In this document: piece by piece, positions 17,179 through 25,105 of the stretch | Layout: the number at the start of each line of letters is the position of its first letter | Numbering within the stretch: the first letter of the stretch is position 1 | Notes under the pieces: model-generated | The model's database searches: none | What the model was told of the DNA's origin: nothing | What the model saw: the letters and a program-made list of their open reading frames with translations, nothing else | Position numbers and translations under genes: made by a program | Assembly (NCBI GenBank): GCA_003056245.1 | Contig: MVDH01000003.1 | Span: 516,187 to 580,186 of the forward strand | Reading direction: 5' to 3' | Source of the DNA: Cellvibrio sp. 79 | GTDB taxonomy: Bacteria > Pseudomonadota > Gammaproteobacteria > Pseudomonadales > Cellvibrionaceae | Length of the DNA: 64,000 nt

Positions 17179-17353
17179 GATGGTTTCCTCGGTGTAGGTA
17201 AGTTCGCAAACAGTTGAGCGGTTGCAGCTCATAGAGGAAGAGCGAAAATCTACGCGCGAGGGTACATTTTATTGCGTGAATTTTTGGTGGCAGTTATGGG
17301 TCAGGTTTGTGACAAAAACAGCAAATGAAATTCTTATCAAAACGAAAAGCTCG

Positions 17354-18010
17354 CTACAGTTTTTCATAATTATTTAGCTTGGCGAATTCCACAAACCGTT
17401 CACCATTCCATCGCACCGAATAATGCGCCGCCTGACGCACCGACGATGTGGCAGGTGGGCGAAACAAGGCTGCCGCCACACCGCCTTCGTGACGAACCGA
17501 TTGGTAGATAACCCCGTAATGATGTTGCGCGCGCAATGTTTGCGCCAGTGCTTGCGCGGGTGAATAGTCATCGGGAAGGTGCACTGACGGATGCTCACGC
17601 AGGTCGACCAATGGCTCCTGGAATTTACCCGTATAGGCGCGCACAACCGCACTCGCCTGATCATCAAAACCATGGTCACGCCAGACTTTCGCCGCGTGAA
17701 AGCTCCATTCGGCAATGGCGGTATGCACAGAGCCCGCACAGTAGTAAGCGCCAAATGTGTGGGTATTAAAACGCCCGGGGCGGATGTAACAAAAGGAAGC
17801 CATCACGGCACCCCAACCCTCACCAAAACGGGCATCGGCTTCTTCAATACATTCGCGCCAGCGAAAGAGCCGATCACTCGTTGCGCCTTCCAGTTCAGCC
17901 AGCAGGTTTTGGGTTAGCGGATCATCGTCAAACAGATTGCGCGGCGGAAAGCGCGAATGGATAACCCGATGATGTTTCCATTCGGGAACCAATAATTGAT
18001 AGGCATCCAT
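17354..18010 (-). CDS. RES-domain toxin
   Basis: 218-residue toxin of the RES family, whose characterised members (for example MbcT, Res) degrade NAD+ inside the cell. The conserved Arg region (HRVIHSRFPP, near residue 15-23), the FGAYYCAGSVHTAIAEW block with its Glu, and the GVIYQSVRHEGG block with Ser are all present, so the enzyme looks intact. It follows the Xre/ParS antitoxin by 9 bp on the same strand, the standard antitoxin-first order. The pair sits between the phosphodiesterase and the PhoX gene and interrupts an otherwise nutrient-related island, so it may have been inserted later. Confidence 0.88.
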   Translation of the reverse strand: MDAYQLLVPEWKHHRVIHSRFPPRNLFDDDPLTQNLLAELEGATSDRLFRWRECIEEADARFGEGWGAVMASFCYIRPGRFNTHTFGAYYCAGSVHTAIAEWSFHAAKVWRDHGFDDQASAVVRAYTGKFQEPLVDLREHPSVHLPDDYSPAQALAQTLRAQHHYGVIYQSVRHEGGVAAALFRPPATSSVRQAAHYSVRWNGERFVEFAKLNNYEKL

Positions 18011-18019
18011 AAATTTGTA

Positions 18020-18454
18020 TCAGCCTCTGGCCGCGTCGTAATAGCGGCGCACGGTATACAAGGCTTCAATACTGCCCCGCGCGATGGCGTAATCCTTGGG
18101 TGATAACCCTTGGAATACCGGGTTCTGGTTGGGCGTGGTGAACCAGCGATACGCCAATTCGGCACGCTCCGCCGGCGCAATAATCTGTAAGGCTTTGGCG
18201 ATCCCCAACAGCAAGCTCAAACGCTCAAGGGTATCGCGCGATAACTCTACCGCCTCACCCGCCAGAGCGCGACGCTTCCACTCATGGTAGGTGCGCTTGG
18301 GTATGCCACCCAATAATTCCGCCTGCTCTTCAACGGCCAGATTCCAATAATCTGCCCCGCTCATTTTATGCAACCACTGCAACGCCGCGCGCGCATGCTC
18401 AGGAGTAAAGGCACTGGACGATTGTTGTTTGATGGTGGCGGCAAGCAGGCTCAT
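18020..18454 (-). CDS. Xre/MbcA/ParS-family antitoxin
   Basis: 144-residue antitoxin of the DUF2384 type. The N-terminal half carries a helix-turn-helix (AELLGGIPKRTYHEWKRRAL), and the C-terminal half the MbcA/ParS toxin-binding domain (LSLLLGIAKALQIIAP...AYRWFTTPNQNPVFQGLSPKDYA), whose WF..PN..F.G..P signature is exact. It should neutralise the RES toxin encoded directly downstream and repress its own promoter through the palindrome at 18475-18524. Confidence 0.9.
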   Translation of the reverse strand: MSLLAATIKQQSSSAFTPEHARAALQWLHKMSGADYWNLAVEEQAELLGGIPKRTYHEWKRRALAGEAVELSRDTLERLSLLLGIAKALQIIAPAERAELAYRWFTTPNQNPVFQGLSPKDYAIARGSIEALYTVRRYYDAARG

Positions 18455-18474
18455 AGCGATTATCCGATTGACTT

Positions 18475-18524
18475 ATAAATGCATAATAGCACCAATAATT
18501 ATATTAGTGCCATTTTGCATTTAT
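18475..18524 (-). promoter_or_regulatory. Nested palindromic operator of the toxin-antitoxin operon
   Basis: Two inverted repeats share one centre: outer arms ATAAATGCA (18475-18483) and TGCATTTAT (18516-18524), inner imperfect palindrome GCACCAATA...TATTAGTGC (18489-18510). The centre is about 45 bp before the antitoxin start. The geometry suits two antitoxin dimers, or one higher-order toxin-antitoxin complex, and would overlap the promoter. Confidence 0.7.
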
Positions 18525-18543
18525 TATTACATCGATGACGGGC

Positions 18544-20016
18544 TTAGCCGCGCTTATCAATTCCCTGCGCCTGATTGCGCAAATTTGCCCAAGGGCCGGT
18601 GATGGCAAGGGTAAAACCGGGGCGCTGGATGTTGACGAACAAGGTTCTGCCGTCCGGTGAAAAACTGGCGCCGCAGAATTCGCCTTGTTCCGGATGGGCG
18701 TTCATAGCGAGGGTGTAGATTTTGCCATCCGGTGTGAGGCCACGCAGGTAATTCACGGTGTCCGGCGTGTCTGAATAGCTGTCTTGGCAGATGATCAGGT
18801 CGCCCCAAGGGGCGACGGCGAGGTTATCGCAAGATTCCATAATTGCGCGATTGTGTGTTTCATAGAGCAATTCCATCACGCCGGGTTGCTCGTCTTCGCG
18901 CGCCGTCCCTTCATACTGGCTGGGCTGGTAACGCCAGACCTGGCCGATTTTCAGTGGTCCACCGCCGGTTGCCGCAAAAAGGATTTCACGGGTTTTATCG
19001 TCGCGCAACGCAAACGCCAGCCCTTCGCCGCGCGCAAAAATAGCAGCGCCTTTCGCTTCACCACGCGAGCTCAAATCCCCTTCGGGAGAGGTAACGTCTT
19101 CCAGGTCAATCCACTCGCATTCAAAACGCTGGCGCATCGCTACCTTCCGGGCGTTTTTGTCTTTGTCATCTTCCGGCCAGTTGCGGGTGTTGGCGTGTTT
19201 CCAATCGCGCATCATCAATGCTTGCAAGCGTCCACCTTCGCGCAATACGCCGGGTGTTTTGGGGATAAAGCGGTAAAACAAACCGCGCTCGTAGTCTTCT
19301 GAAAGATAAATAATGCCGTTGGTACTATCCACCGCCGCCGCTTCATGGACAAAGCGGCCCATGTCTTTGAGCGGAATCGCCTCTACCAACCCTTTGGCCT
19401 GCGCCGGGACTTCAAAGATATAACCGTGCTCGCGCCCGTAACCGTGGGCTTTGCCAACCAGGGTTTCCTCGCACGTTAGCCAGCTACCCCAGGGCGTTGC
19501 CCCACCAGCGCAGTTGCGTGCAGTGCCAACAAGGCTTAGATGGCTGCGCTCGATTTGCTGGCTGCGATGGCTATATACCAGGGTGCTGGTGCCGCCATTG
19601 ACCGGCAGATCGCCAAAATGATCATAGGCTTTATTGCCGACCAATTTGCGCGCGAGATCTTTATTGCCGCCAAAGGCGTTCACTTCCTCGCCCATGGAAT
19701 CCAACTCATGGTTGCGCACCAGCAAACATTTGCTCGCGTCGCCCGGCATGGGGAACGCCGCCATCCCGTCCATGGCACTGGGGGTGAATAGGCCATCGCT
19801 CATACGATCACCAGTACGGGCGATAACTTTGTAACTGAAGTGCCGTGGCAAATTGAGGATGCCCGCCGGGTCCGCCATTAATTGGCCGACTTTATCGATC
19901 CCGTAAACCGGATCTTGCGCGTAGACCTGCGCCTGGAGTTGCAAGCTGCGCAAGCCACCCAGCGCGATAGCAGCCGCACTGGCATTTTTAAGGAAATGAC
20001 GACGGGTTAAACGCAT
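18544..20016 (-). CDS. PhoX-family (DUF839) alkaline phosphatase, Tat-exported
   Basis: Periplasmic or extracellular phosphatase of 490 residues. Start ATG 20016 gives a twin-arginine signal (RLTRRHFLKNASAAAIALGG), as expected because PhoX enzymes are folded with iron and calcium before export. Family blocks seen: LVRNHEL, GGTSTLVY, CAGGATPWGSWLTCEET (the conserved Cys-rich loop), YLSEDYERGLFYRF, CDNLAVAPWGDLIICQDS and FCGASFSPDGRTLFVN. It releases phosphate from organic esters. No Pho box could be confirmed upstream. It is followed by the RES/Xre pair and lies downstream of the second TonB receptor on the same strand, with a terminator between. Confidence 0.87.
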   Translation of the reverse strand: MRLTRRHFLKNASAAAIALGGLRSLQLQAQVYAQDPVYGIDKVGQLMADPAGILNLPRHFSYKVIARTGDRMSDGLFTPSAMDGMAAFPMPGDASKCLLVRNHELDSMGEEVNAFGGNKDLARKLVGNKAYDHFGDLPVNGGTSTLVYSHRSQQIERSHLSLVGTARNCAGGATPWGSWLTCEETLVGKAHGYGREHGYIFEVPAQAKGLVEAIPLKDMGRFVHEAAAVDSTNGIIYLSEDYERGLFYRFIPKTPGVLREGGRLQALMMRDWKHANTRNWPEDDKDKNARKVAMRQRFECEWIDLEDVTSPEGDLSSRGEAKGAAIFARGEGLAFALRDDKTREILFAATGGGPLKIGQVWRYQPSQYEGTAREDEQPGVMELLYETHNRAIMESCDNLAVAPWGDLIICQDSYSDTPDTVNYLRGLTPDGKIYTLAMNAHPEQGEFCGASFSPDGRTLFVNIQRPGFTLAITGPWANLRNQAQGIDKRG

Positions 20017-20116
20017 GACGATACCTGTTGAAATCAAAAAATCCGGGTCGATATTGACTGCTGCTGTTGTGCCGCAGAATTGTGACACTTCTATGAACAC
20101 TACACTAAGCCGATAT

Positions 20117-20148
20117 AAAAAAGGCTGAGCTGAAATGCCAGCCCAGCC
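20117..20148 (-). terminator. Terminator of the second TonB receptor gene
   Basis: On the minus strand GGCTGGGCTG pairs with CAGCTCAGCC (20139-20148 with 20123-20132, one G-U pair, 6-nt loop), followed by six U (A-run 20117-20122). It lies 73 bp after the receptor stop and separates it from the PhoX gene. Confidence 0.75.
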
Positions 20149-20220
20149 AAAGCACGAGTCATCCGGGGTACTTAGGAGAGCCCATCCACGGGAAGATGGG
20201 ATTTTCGGTGCCGCGGCGCC

Positions 20221-22872
20221 CTAGAAACTGGCGCGCACCCCCAGCGAATAAGTACTGCCGTAATCCGTGTAACTGCGGAATTCATCGCCCTGCACAAAGT
20301 CCTGCTGGGCTTCGTCAGTGATGTTGATGCCTTCCACAAAAACCGTGATGTTGTCCGACAGCTCGTAGGAAGCGCTCAGGTCCAGGGTGCCAAAGGCGGC
20401 TTTATTTTCCGACGCGAGGCTGTTGGTGCCGATCTGGTTCAGCACCCCATCGCGCCAGCTGTAACTCAAGCGTAGTCCTAAACCGTTTTTCTCGTAAAAG
20501 GCAGTGAGGTTGTAACTATTTTTCGCTACGTCTTCCAACTCGCCTTTAACCGATTTGTCGTTATCCACATACACCGCGCTGGAGTCAGTCCAAGTGTAAT
20601 TCGCCTGAATACCCAAGCCGTCAAACGGTGCTGGCAGTTGGTCAAACACTTGTTGGTAAGCGACTTCCATACCGGTGACGTCCGCATTGGAACCATTCAC
20701 CTTGGAACTCAGCTCGTAGGGAATACCGTTAAATACCAGCGTGGATTTTTGGGTTTGGATAAAGGTGGAAATATCCTTGTAGAACACGCCTGCCGATAAT
20801 GCAGTTACCTTGTCCAGATACCATTCCAACGTCAGGTCGTATTGCCAGGCTTCGAACGGATTCAGGTTGGGATTACCGCCCGTTGCAGTATTGATGTCGC
20901 CGGAATTGAAGGTCAAACGCGGCGCCATATCCTGCAAATCCGGGCGGGTAATCACTTTGGCCACGGCGGCGCGGGTAATCAGATCATCCGTCCAGTTCAG
21001 GCTGAAGTTGGCCGATGGCAGCACATCGGTATAATCCTCATCAAAGCTCACCGGGGTGGTTACACCGGAAACAGAAGCGTGACCTGACGAGGTTTGTTCA
21101 GTCTGGGCAACACGCACACCGATGTTTCCTTTGAACGGTAAACCGGCAAGAGTGTTATCCATATCCAGCATCGCGTAGGCTGACGTGATGGATTCTTCGA
21201 TCAGGTAGGAGTTGCGCAAATCCGCCGAGGTTATCGGTGCGGCCAGATCCGTCGCGCTGGGGTAATTACTCCAGAACTTGCTTTCATTGGGGACCAGCCA
21301 TTCGGTGGGGAAGTCACCGTTAGCATCACCGAGGAAACCGCTGACCGGGAAGGCTTCGAAGTAACTCTTATCGAATACCACACCTTCGATACCGTTGATC
21401 AGTACCAGGTCGCGACGGAAGTAGTCGCGCGAGCGCTCGCGGAATTTGATCCCGCTGGTGAATTTGTTAAAGCCAAGGAAATCCAGTTCGCGCTCCGCAT
21501 CGAATTTGATCGCCTGTTCTTCATCTTCCGCGCGAATGGTGCGCCACTCCAGACGGCGCCCCAGCCATTGGGATGGGTCGAGTAAATCGGCATTTTTATA
21601 ATGAATGCTCGGTACTGAATCGCCATCGACTTTCGGGAAGTAGAAGTCGAACGCTACACCGCTGGTGCGGCGGAAACGGGTGCGAATGATCGGGTCTGAG
21701 TCTTTACTGACCGCCGTGGAATGGAACAGGTCAGTGGAGAGTTTCCATTCGCCCAGATAGGTAGAACCGTTTAATCCCACCGCCAGGTTTTCATCGTTGA
21801 TGCCGGAGCTTTCACGGCCAATTTGGACTGCGCCATCGTTAGTGGAACCACCGATCAAGGCGCCGTCGCGAATAATCGCTGAACCGGGCACCAGTTTGGC
21901 CAGGGTGTAATCCGCGCTGTAGGTAAACTCGTCGTAGTCCACGGTTTGGTCGACATAAAACACGTCGAAATTCACTTCAGTGTCGTCATCCGGGCGCCAT
22001 TGCAAGGCGGTGGCGACACCCACGCGCTCGCGGTCTTCCAACTCCAGCGTCGGACGAATACCGCCGGGGGTGATGATGGCGCCGGAGTCCAGGCTGCCAT
22101 TGCCATCGGTATCGATGCCGGTGGTGGATTGGGTCCAGCCGAAGTTGAGCGAGCGATCCTGGCGCAGGCTGCGTTCGGCATAAGCGGCGGAAATGAGCGC
22201 GCCGAAGGTATTATCGCTGTTGGTCCAGCTTGCGAGGCCGGAGAGGCGCGGATCGGTTTTATCGGCCAATTCAGCGTGGCTGGCCTGGATCGAACCGGTG
22301 TATTTGATTTCTTTTAAATCCAGCGGCTTGAAGGTTTTGATGTTGACGGTACCACCAATCGCACCTTCTTCCAGATCAGCAGTGGGGCTTTTGATCACAT
22401 CCACACTCGCGACCAATTCGCCAGGCAAGGTATCAAAACGGAACTGGCGACCAAACTGGCCGGAGGTACGCACATTTTCATTTACTGCCATCGCCCGGCC
22501 ATTCAGGCTGGTCACCTGAAAGTTGGAACCGAGACCGCGCACGCGCACATAAACCCCTTCACCACGGTCGCGCACTACCGCCACACCGGTCACGCGTTGC
22601 AGGGCTTCAGCGATATTTTGCGCAGGAAATTTACCGATATCCTCAGCGGCGATAGCATCAACCACACCTACCGCATTGCGTTTGGTTTCCAGCGCGGATT
22701 GCAAACTTTTGCTGTAGGAACCCTGGATAACAATCTCCTGAATCAAACTTTCCGCCGCCGCTATCGAGCCTTGCTGGGCGAGAGCGAGCGGGGAAAGGAT
22801 TGGCAGGCTCAGGACACAGAAGCTGCTAATACTGGCAGCCAGCAAATTGGATGAAAAAGGCACGCGTTTCAT
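20221..22872 (-). CDS. TonB-dependent receptor, paralogue of the 12.8-kb receptor but without STN domain
   Basis: Outer-membrane active transporter of 883 residues from ATG 22872 (AGAGAAG upstream). Signal peptide about 1-34, a short N-terminus with a TonB box candidate (LIQEIVIQGSYS), plug with AIAAEDIGKFPAQNIAEAL and EGAIGGTVNIKTFKP, then the barrel ending YGSTYSLGVRASF with terminal Phe. It aligns block by block with the receptor at 12831-15713 but lacks the signalling domain, so it transports without its own sigma pathway; the neighbouring FecI-type sigma factor may still control it. Ligand unknown. Like its paralogue it belongs to the TonB-Xanth-Caul style of nutrient receptors. Confidence 0.9.
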   Translation of the reverse strand: MKRVPFSSNLLAASISSFCVLSLPILSPLALAQQGSIAAAESLIQEIVIQGSYSKSLQSALETKRNAVGVVDAIAAEDIGKFPAQNIAEALQRVTGVAVVRDRGEGVYVRVRGLGSNFQVTSLNGRAMAVNENVRTSGQFGRQFRFDTLPGELVASVDVIKSPTADLEEGAIGGTVNIKTFKPLDLKEIKYTGSIQASHAELADKTDPRLSGLASWTNSDNTFGALISAAYAERSLRQDRSLNFGWTQSTTGIDTDGNGSLDSGAIITPGGIRPTLELEDRERVGVATALQWRPDDDTEVNFDVFYVDQTVDYDEFTYSADYTLAKLVPGSAIIRDGALIGGSTNDGAVQIGRESSGINDENLAVGLNGSTYLGEWKLSTDLFHSTAVSKDSDPIIRTRFRRTSGVAFDFYFPKVDGDSVPSIHYKNADLLDPSQWLGRRLEWRTIRAEDEEQAIKFDAERELDFLGFNKFTSGIKFRERSRDYFRRDLVLINGIEGVVFDKSYFEAFPVSGFLGDANGDFPTEWLVPNESKFWSNYPSATDLAAPITSADLRNSYLIEESITSAYAMLDMDNTLAGLPFKGNIGVRVAQTEQTSSGHASVSGVTTPVSFDEDYTDVLPSANFSLNWTDDLITRAAVAKVITRPDLQDMAPRLTFNSGDINTATGGNPNLNPFEAWQYDLTLEWYLDKVTALSAGVFYKDISTFIQTQKSTLVFNGIPYELSSKVNGSNADVTGMEVAYQQVFDQLPAPFDGLGIQANYTWTDSSAVYVDNDKSVKGELEDVAKNSYNLTAFYEKNGLGLRLSYSWRDGVLNQIGTNSLASENKAAFGTLDLSASYELSDNITVFVEGINITDEAQQDFVQGDEFRSYTDYGSTYSLGVRASF

Positions 22873-23054
22873 GAACTTCTCTCTTGGTCTGGTTGGCAGC
22901 AAAATTCGCTGTGGCAACTACCAAGAGGGGCGGGATTTTAAAAAGGGGACAAAGTTTTTTTTATTTTTGCACAACAGCCAATTCGATGAATGTTGTCACG
23001 CAACTGCCATTTTTGCCTGCTTAAATGGCGCGCTTTTTTACCTTCGAAATCCGC

Positions 23055-23819
23055 TCACGCATCAACCGCTTGCAAGGCTAACGCGGTAACAAATCCCAGC
23101 ACGGCCATCAAACCCGACATTTCATGGGTCTCGGCAAACGCTTCCGGGATCATGGTTTCCACCACCATCGCAAAAATACCGCCGGCAGCGATACAGGTAA
23201 TCAATGCTTTGACATGCGGCGGTGCAGCACCAAAGAAAAGCGCCCCAAATACGGCAAATACACCGGAGAGCAGCGCAATTCCGCCCCACAAACGCGCCAT
23301 AAACCAGCCATTGCGACCAGAGCGACGCAGGCCGGCGGTACTGGAAAGTGCCTCGGGGATATTGGAAATAAAAATCGCCGCAATCGTAGCGATACTGAGT
23401 TTGCCACCACCGGCCACCAGTAAACCGATGGCCATGGATTCGGGGATACCATCCAGCAGCGTGCCAGCGGCAATCGCCATCCCGGTATTGCTAGCCGCAG
23501 GTTGCTGGGTATGGGAACGTTTGCGATGGCGGACACCGGAGCTATTCAAGCGGCGGTTAATCAGTGAAAACACCAGCGCGCCTGCCATAAAACCACTAGC
23601 GACCCACACGACGCCCGCCTGCGCCAAGGCGTCATCCACCAGTTCAAATGCCAGGGCTGCGATCAGAATACCGCTGCCAAACGCCATAACGTGGGCGATG
23701 GACCTGGGCGAAAAACGGATAAACCACCCCAACAGCGCCCCGATCACCAGCACGCTGGAGGCCAGGAATCCCCAACCTCCTGCGGCCAGCCATACCGGAA
23801 TCACGCCGCTGGAAACCAC
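23055..23819 (-). CDS. ZIP-family divalent metal transporter
   Basis: Inner-membrane protein of 254 residues with eight predicted hydrophobic segments. The ZIP metal-site helices are recognisable: TLLDGIPESMAIGL (TM4) and ISNIPEALSS (TM5), followed by GGIFAMVVETMIPEAF in TM7. The first metal His of the usual HNxxEG motif is replaced by Asp (DGIPE), so ion preference may differ from zinc. Its 5' end overlaps the thioesterase gene by 19 bp; it is the third gene of a leftward operon after the hydratase and the thioesterase. An association of metal uptake with these enzymes is not obvious. Confidence 0.8.
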   Translation of the reverse strand: MVSSGVIPVWLAAGGWGFLASSVLVIGALLGWFIRFSPRSIAHVMAFGSGILIAALAFELVDDALAQAGVVWVASGFMAGALVFSLINRRLNSSGVRHRKRSHTQQPAASNTGMAIAAGTLLDGIPESMAIGLLVAGGGKLSIATIAAIFISNIPEALSSTAGLRRSGRNGWFMARLWGGIALLSGVFAVFGALFFGAAPPHVKALITCIAAGGIFAMVVETMIPEAFAETHEMSGLMAVLGFVTALALQAVDA

Positions 23820-24208
23820 GCACGCACCACATCCGGCAAAGGCACGGATTTACCATCTGTCGCACTCACCCACACCACTTTGGAATAGCCTTCAGCAGCA
23901 GGGGTTTCCGGTTGTGACAAGGTGAACACCTTGTACTTCACCATAAAACTGGAGCGGCCCTGCTCACTCAGGTAAACGTCAATACGCAGGGTTTCCGGGT
24001 GGAAGATCGGGCGCAAAAAAGTACAGCCGATTGTCACTACAACGGGATGGGTATCGCTTTTCAGCGGCATGCCTTTATCCAGCATCCACTGAAACCGCGC
24101 CTCTTCAAAGTAGCGGAAATAAAGGGTGTTGTTCACATGGCCGTAAGCGTCCATATCGCCCCAACGCACGGGGATTTCACACGAGTAAAACGGACTTTCT
24201 GCGCTCAT
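23801..24208 (-). CDS. Acyl-CoA thioesterase, 4HBT/YbgC-like hotdog fold
   Basis: 135 residues from ATG 24208, which follows AGGAGC at good spacing; the frame extends 24 codons further without family similarity. The catalytic region VRWGDMDAYGHVNNTLYFRYFEEAR contains the Asp of 4-hydroxybenzoyl-CoA thioesterase-type enzymes (split here as WGDMDAYGHVNN and YFRYFEEAR). It should hydrolyse short or aromatic acyl-CoA in the cytoplasm. Thirteen bases separate it from the hydratase gene stop, and it overlaps the ZIP gene, so the three are co-transcribed. Confidence 0.85.
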   Translation of the reverse strand: MSAESPFYSCEIPVRWGDMDAYGHVNNTLYFRYFEEARFQWMLDKGMPLKSDTHPVVVTIGCTFLRPIFHPETLRIDVYLSEQGRSSFMVKYKVFTLSQPETPAAEGYSKVVWVSATDGKSVPLPDVVRAWFPAA

Positions 24209-24221
24209 AAACTGCTCCTGG

Positions 24222-25022
24222 CTAAACCGCATTCTTGGCGGTAAAACTAACCTGCATACTACCCAGACCGGCGTAGTCAATCTGGATTCCGGTATTCAAT
24301 GGCACTTCCAATACACCGGCATAAGAACCGGTGATCACCGCCTGCCCGGCTACTATGCCCTGGCCGCAGCTGCGCAGGAATTCTGCCAACCAGTAAAGCG
24401 GCGCACGCGGATGGGTATTCGGGTGTTGGCCCTGGCGTTCGATAACCTCGCCATTCGCGCACTTCAGGGTGATGGTAAAACTGCTGGCTGCGGCGGCACT
24501 CGCTGAATCCACTTCCGGCCCGATAAACAACCCTTGATTCACCAGCCCATCGGCCAGCATTTCGGGAAATTCGCAGCTGGCAGGATCGGCATAACGGCTG
24601 TTAATCAGCTCCAGCGCCATATGGGTACGAGTGATCGCCGCATCCACATCCGCCGGCGTGTAAGGTTCGGAACGGGGCAGTAAATCGCTACCAAAGAAAA
24701 ACGCCAATTCCGGTTCGATCCGGGCGCGCTCGCCCTCGGGGCTGGTTTTAGTCCAGAGGCTAACGGGGGGAATGGAATCGATGGTGCGGGTATAAATCGG
24801 GCCAACGACCAGTTTATTTTCCGGCGGCAGCAGGCATTTCCAACCGCCGATACTGTCATCCATTTGCTCACACCAACGCTCGGTCACAGCCGCTTGCACC
24901 GCCAGCGCCTGTTCCAGATCCTGCGGGCGACACACTTCCGGTAAACGCTCGCCTTGCGCGCCGTCGATACGACGCTCTACTAATATCGCCGCTGCATCGG
25001 CGGCATTAAACAACTGACTCAT
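24222..25022 (-). CDS. 2-keto-4-pentenoate hydratase/decarboxylase-like protein (MhpD family)
   Basis: 266 residues of the fumarylacetoacetate hydrolase superfamily. Features: GGWKCLLPPENKLVVGPIY, the metal-binding ARIEPELAFFFG (Glu-x-Glu type ligands), MALELINSRY and the closing TGSYAGVLEVPLNTGIQIDYAGLGSMQVSF, matching hydratases that act on 2-keto-4-pentenoate or 4-oxalocrotonate. No other meta-cleavage genes lie nearby, so the physiological substrate is open. First gene of the operon with the thioesterase and the ZIP transporter. Confidence 0.75.
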   Translation of the reverse strand: MSQLFNAADAAAILVERRIDGAQGERLPEVCRPQDLEQALAVQAAVTERWCEQMDDSIGGWKCLLPPENKLVVGPIYTRTIDSIPPVSLWTKTSPEGERARIEPELAFFFGSDLLPRSEPYTPADVDAAITRTHMALELINSRYADPASCEFPEMLADGLVNQGLFIGPEVDSASAAAASSFTITLKCANGEVIERQGQHPNTHPRAPLYWLAEFLRSCGQGIVAGQAVITGSYAGVLEVPLNTGIQIDYAGLGSMQVSFTAKNAV

Positions 25023-25063
25023 AAACGGTAATTAATCCTTGGAAAGGGGATCGCCATAAACAC

Positions 25064-25087
25064 AAAACCCCTTGAAAAAGGGGTTTT
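25064..25087 (-). terminator. Terminator of the YbaK-HDOD gene
   Basis: AAAACCCCTT (25064-25073) and AAGGGGTTTT (25078-25087) form a 10-bp stem with loop GAAA, 18 bp past the stop codon, with U-rich arm on the minus strand. Confidence 0.85.
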
Positions 25088-25105
25088 GATGACAGCGAAA
25101 AACAA

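Noticed and set aside
17298-17315. Possible Pho box before the phosphodiesterase-lectin gene (TTGTCAC-N4-CTGACCC)
   Set aside because: The 7-4-7 spacing is right, but only 9 of 14 positions match CTGTCAT repeats, too few to call, and no comparable site was found before the PhoX gene.
22990-23925. A 311-codon plus-strand open frame
   Set aside because: It lies entirely antisense to the ZIP and thioesterase genes, is unusually rich in Ala, Pro and Thr as expected from the reverse strand of GC-biased coding DNA, and has no ribosome binding site.
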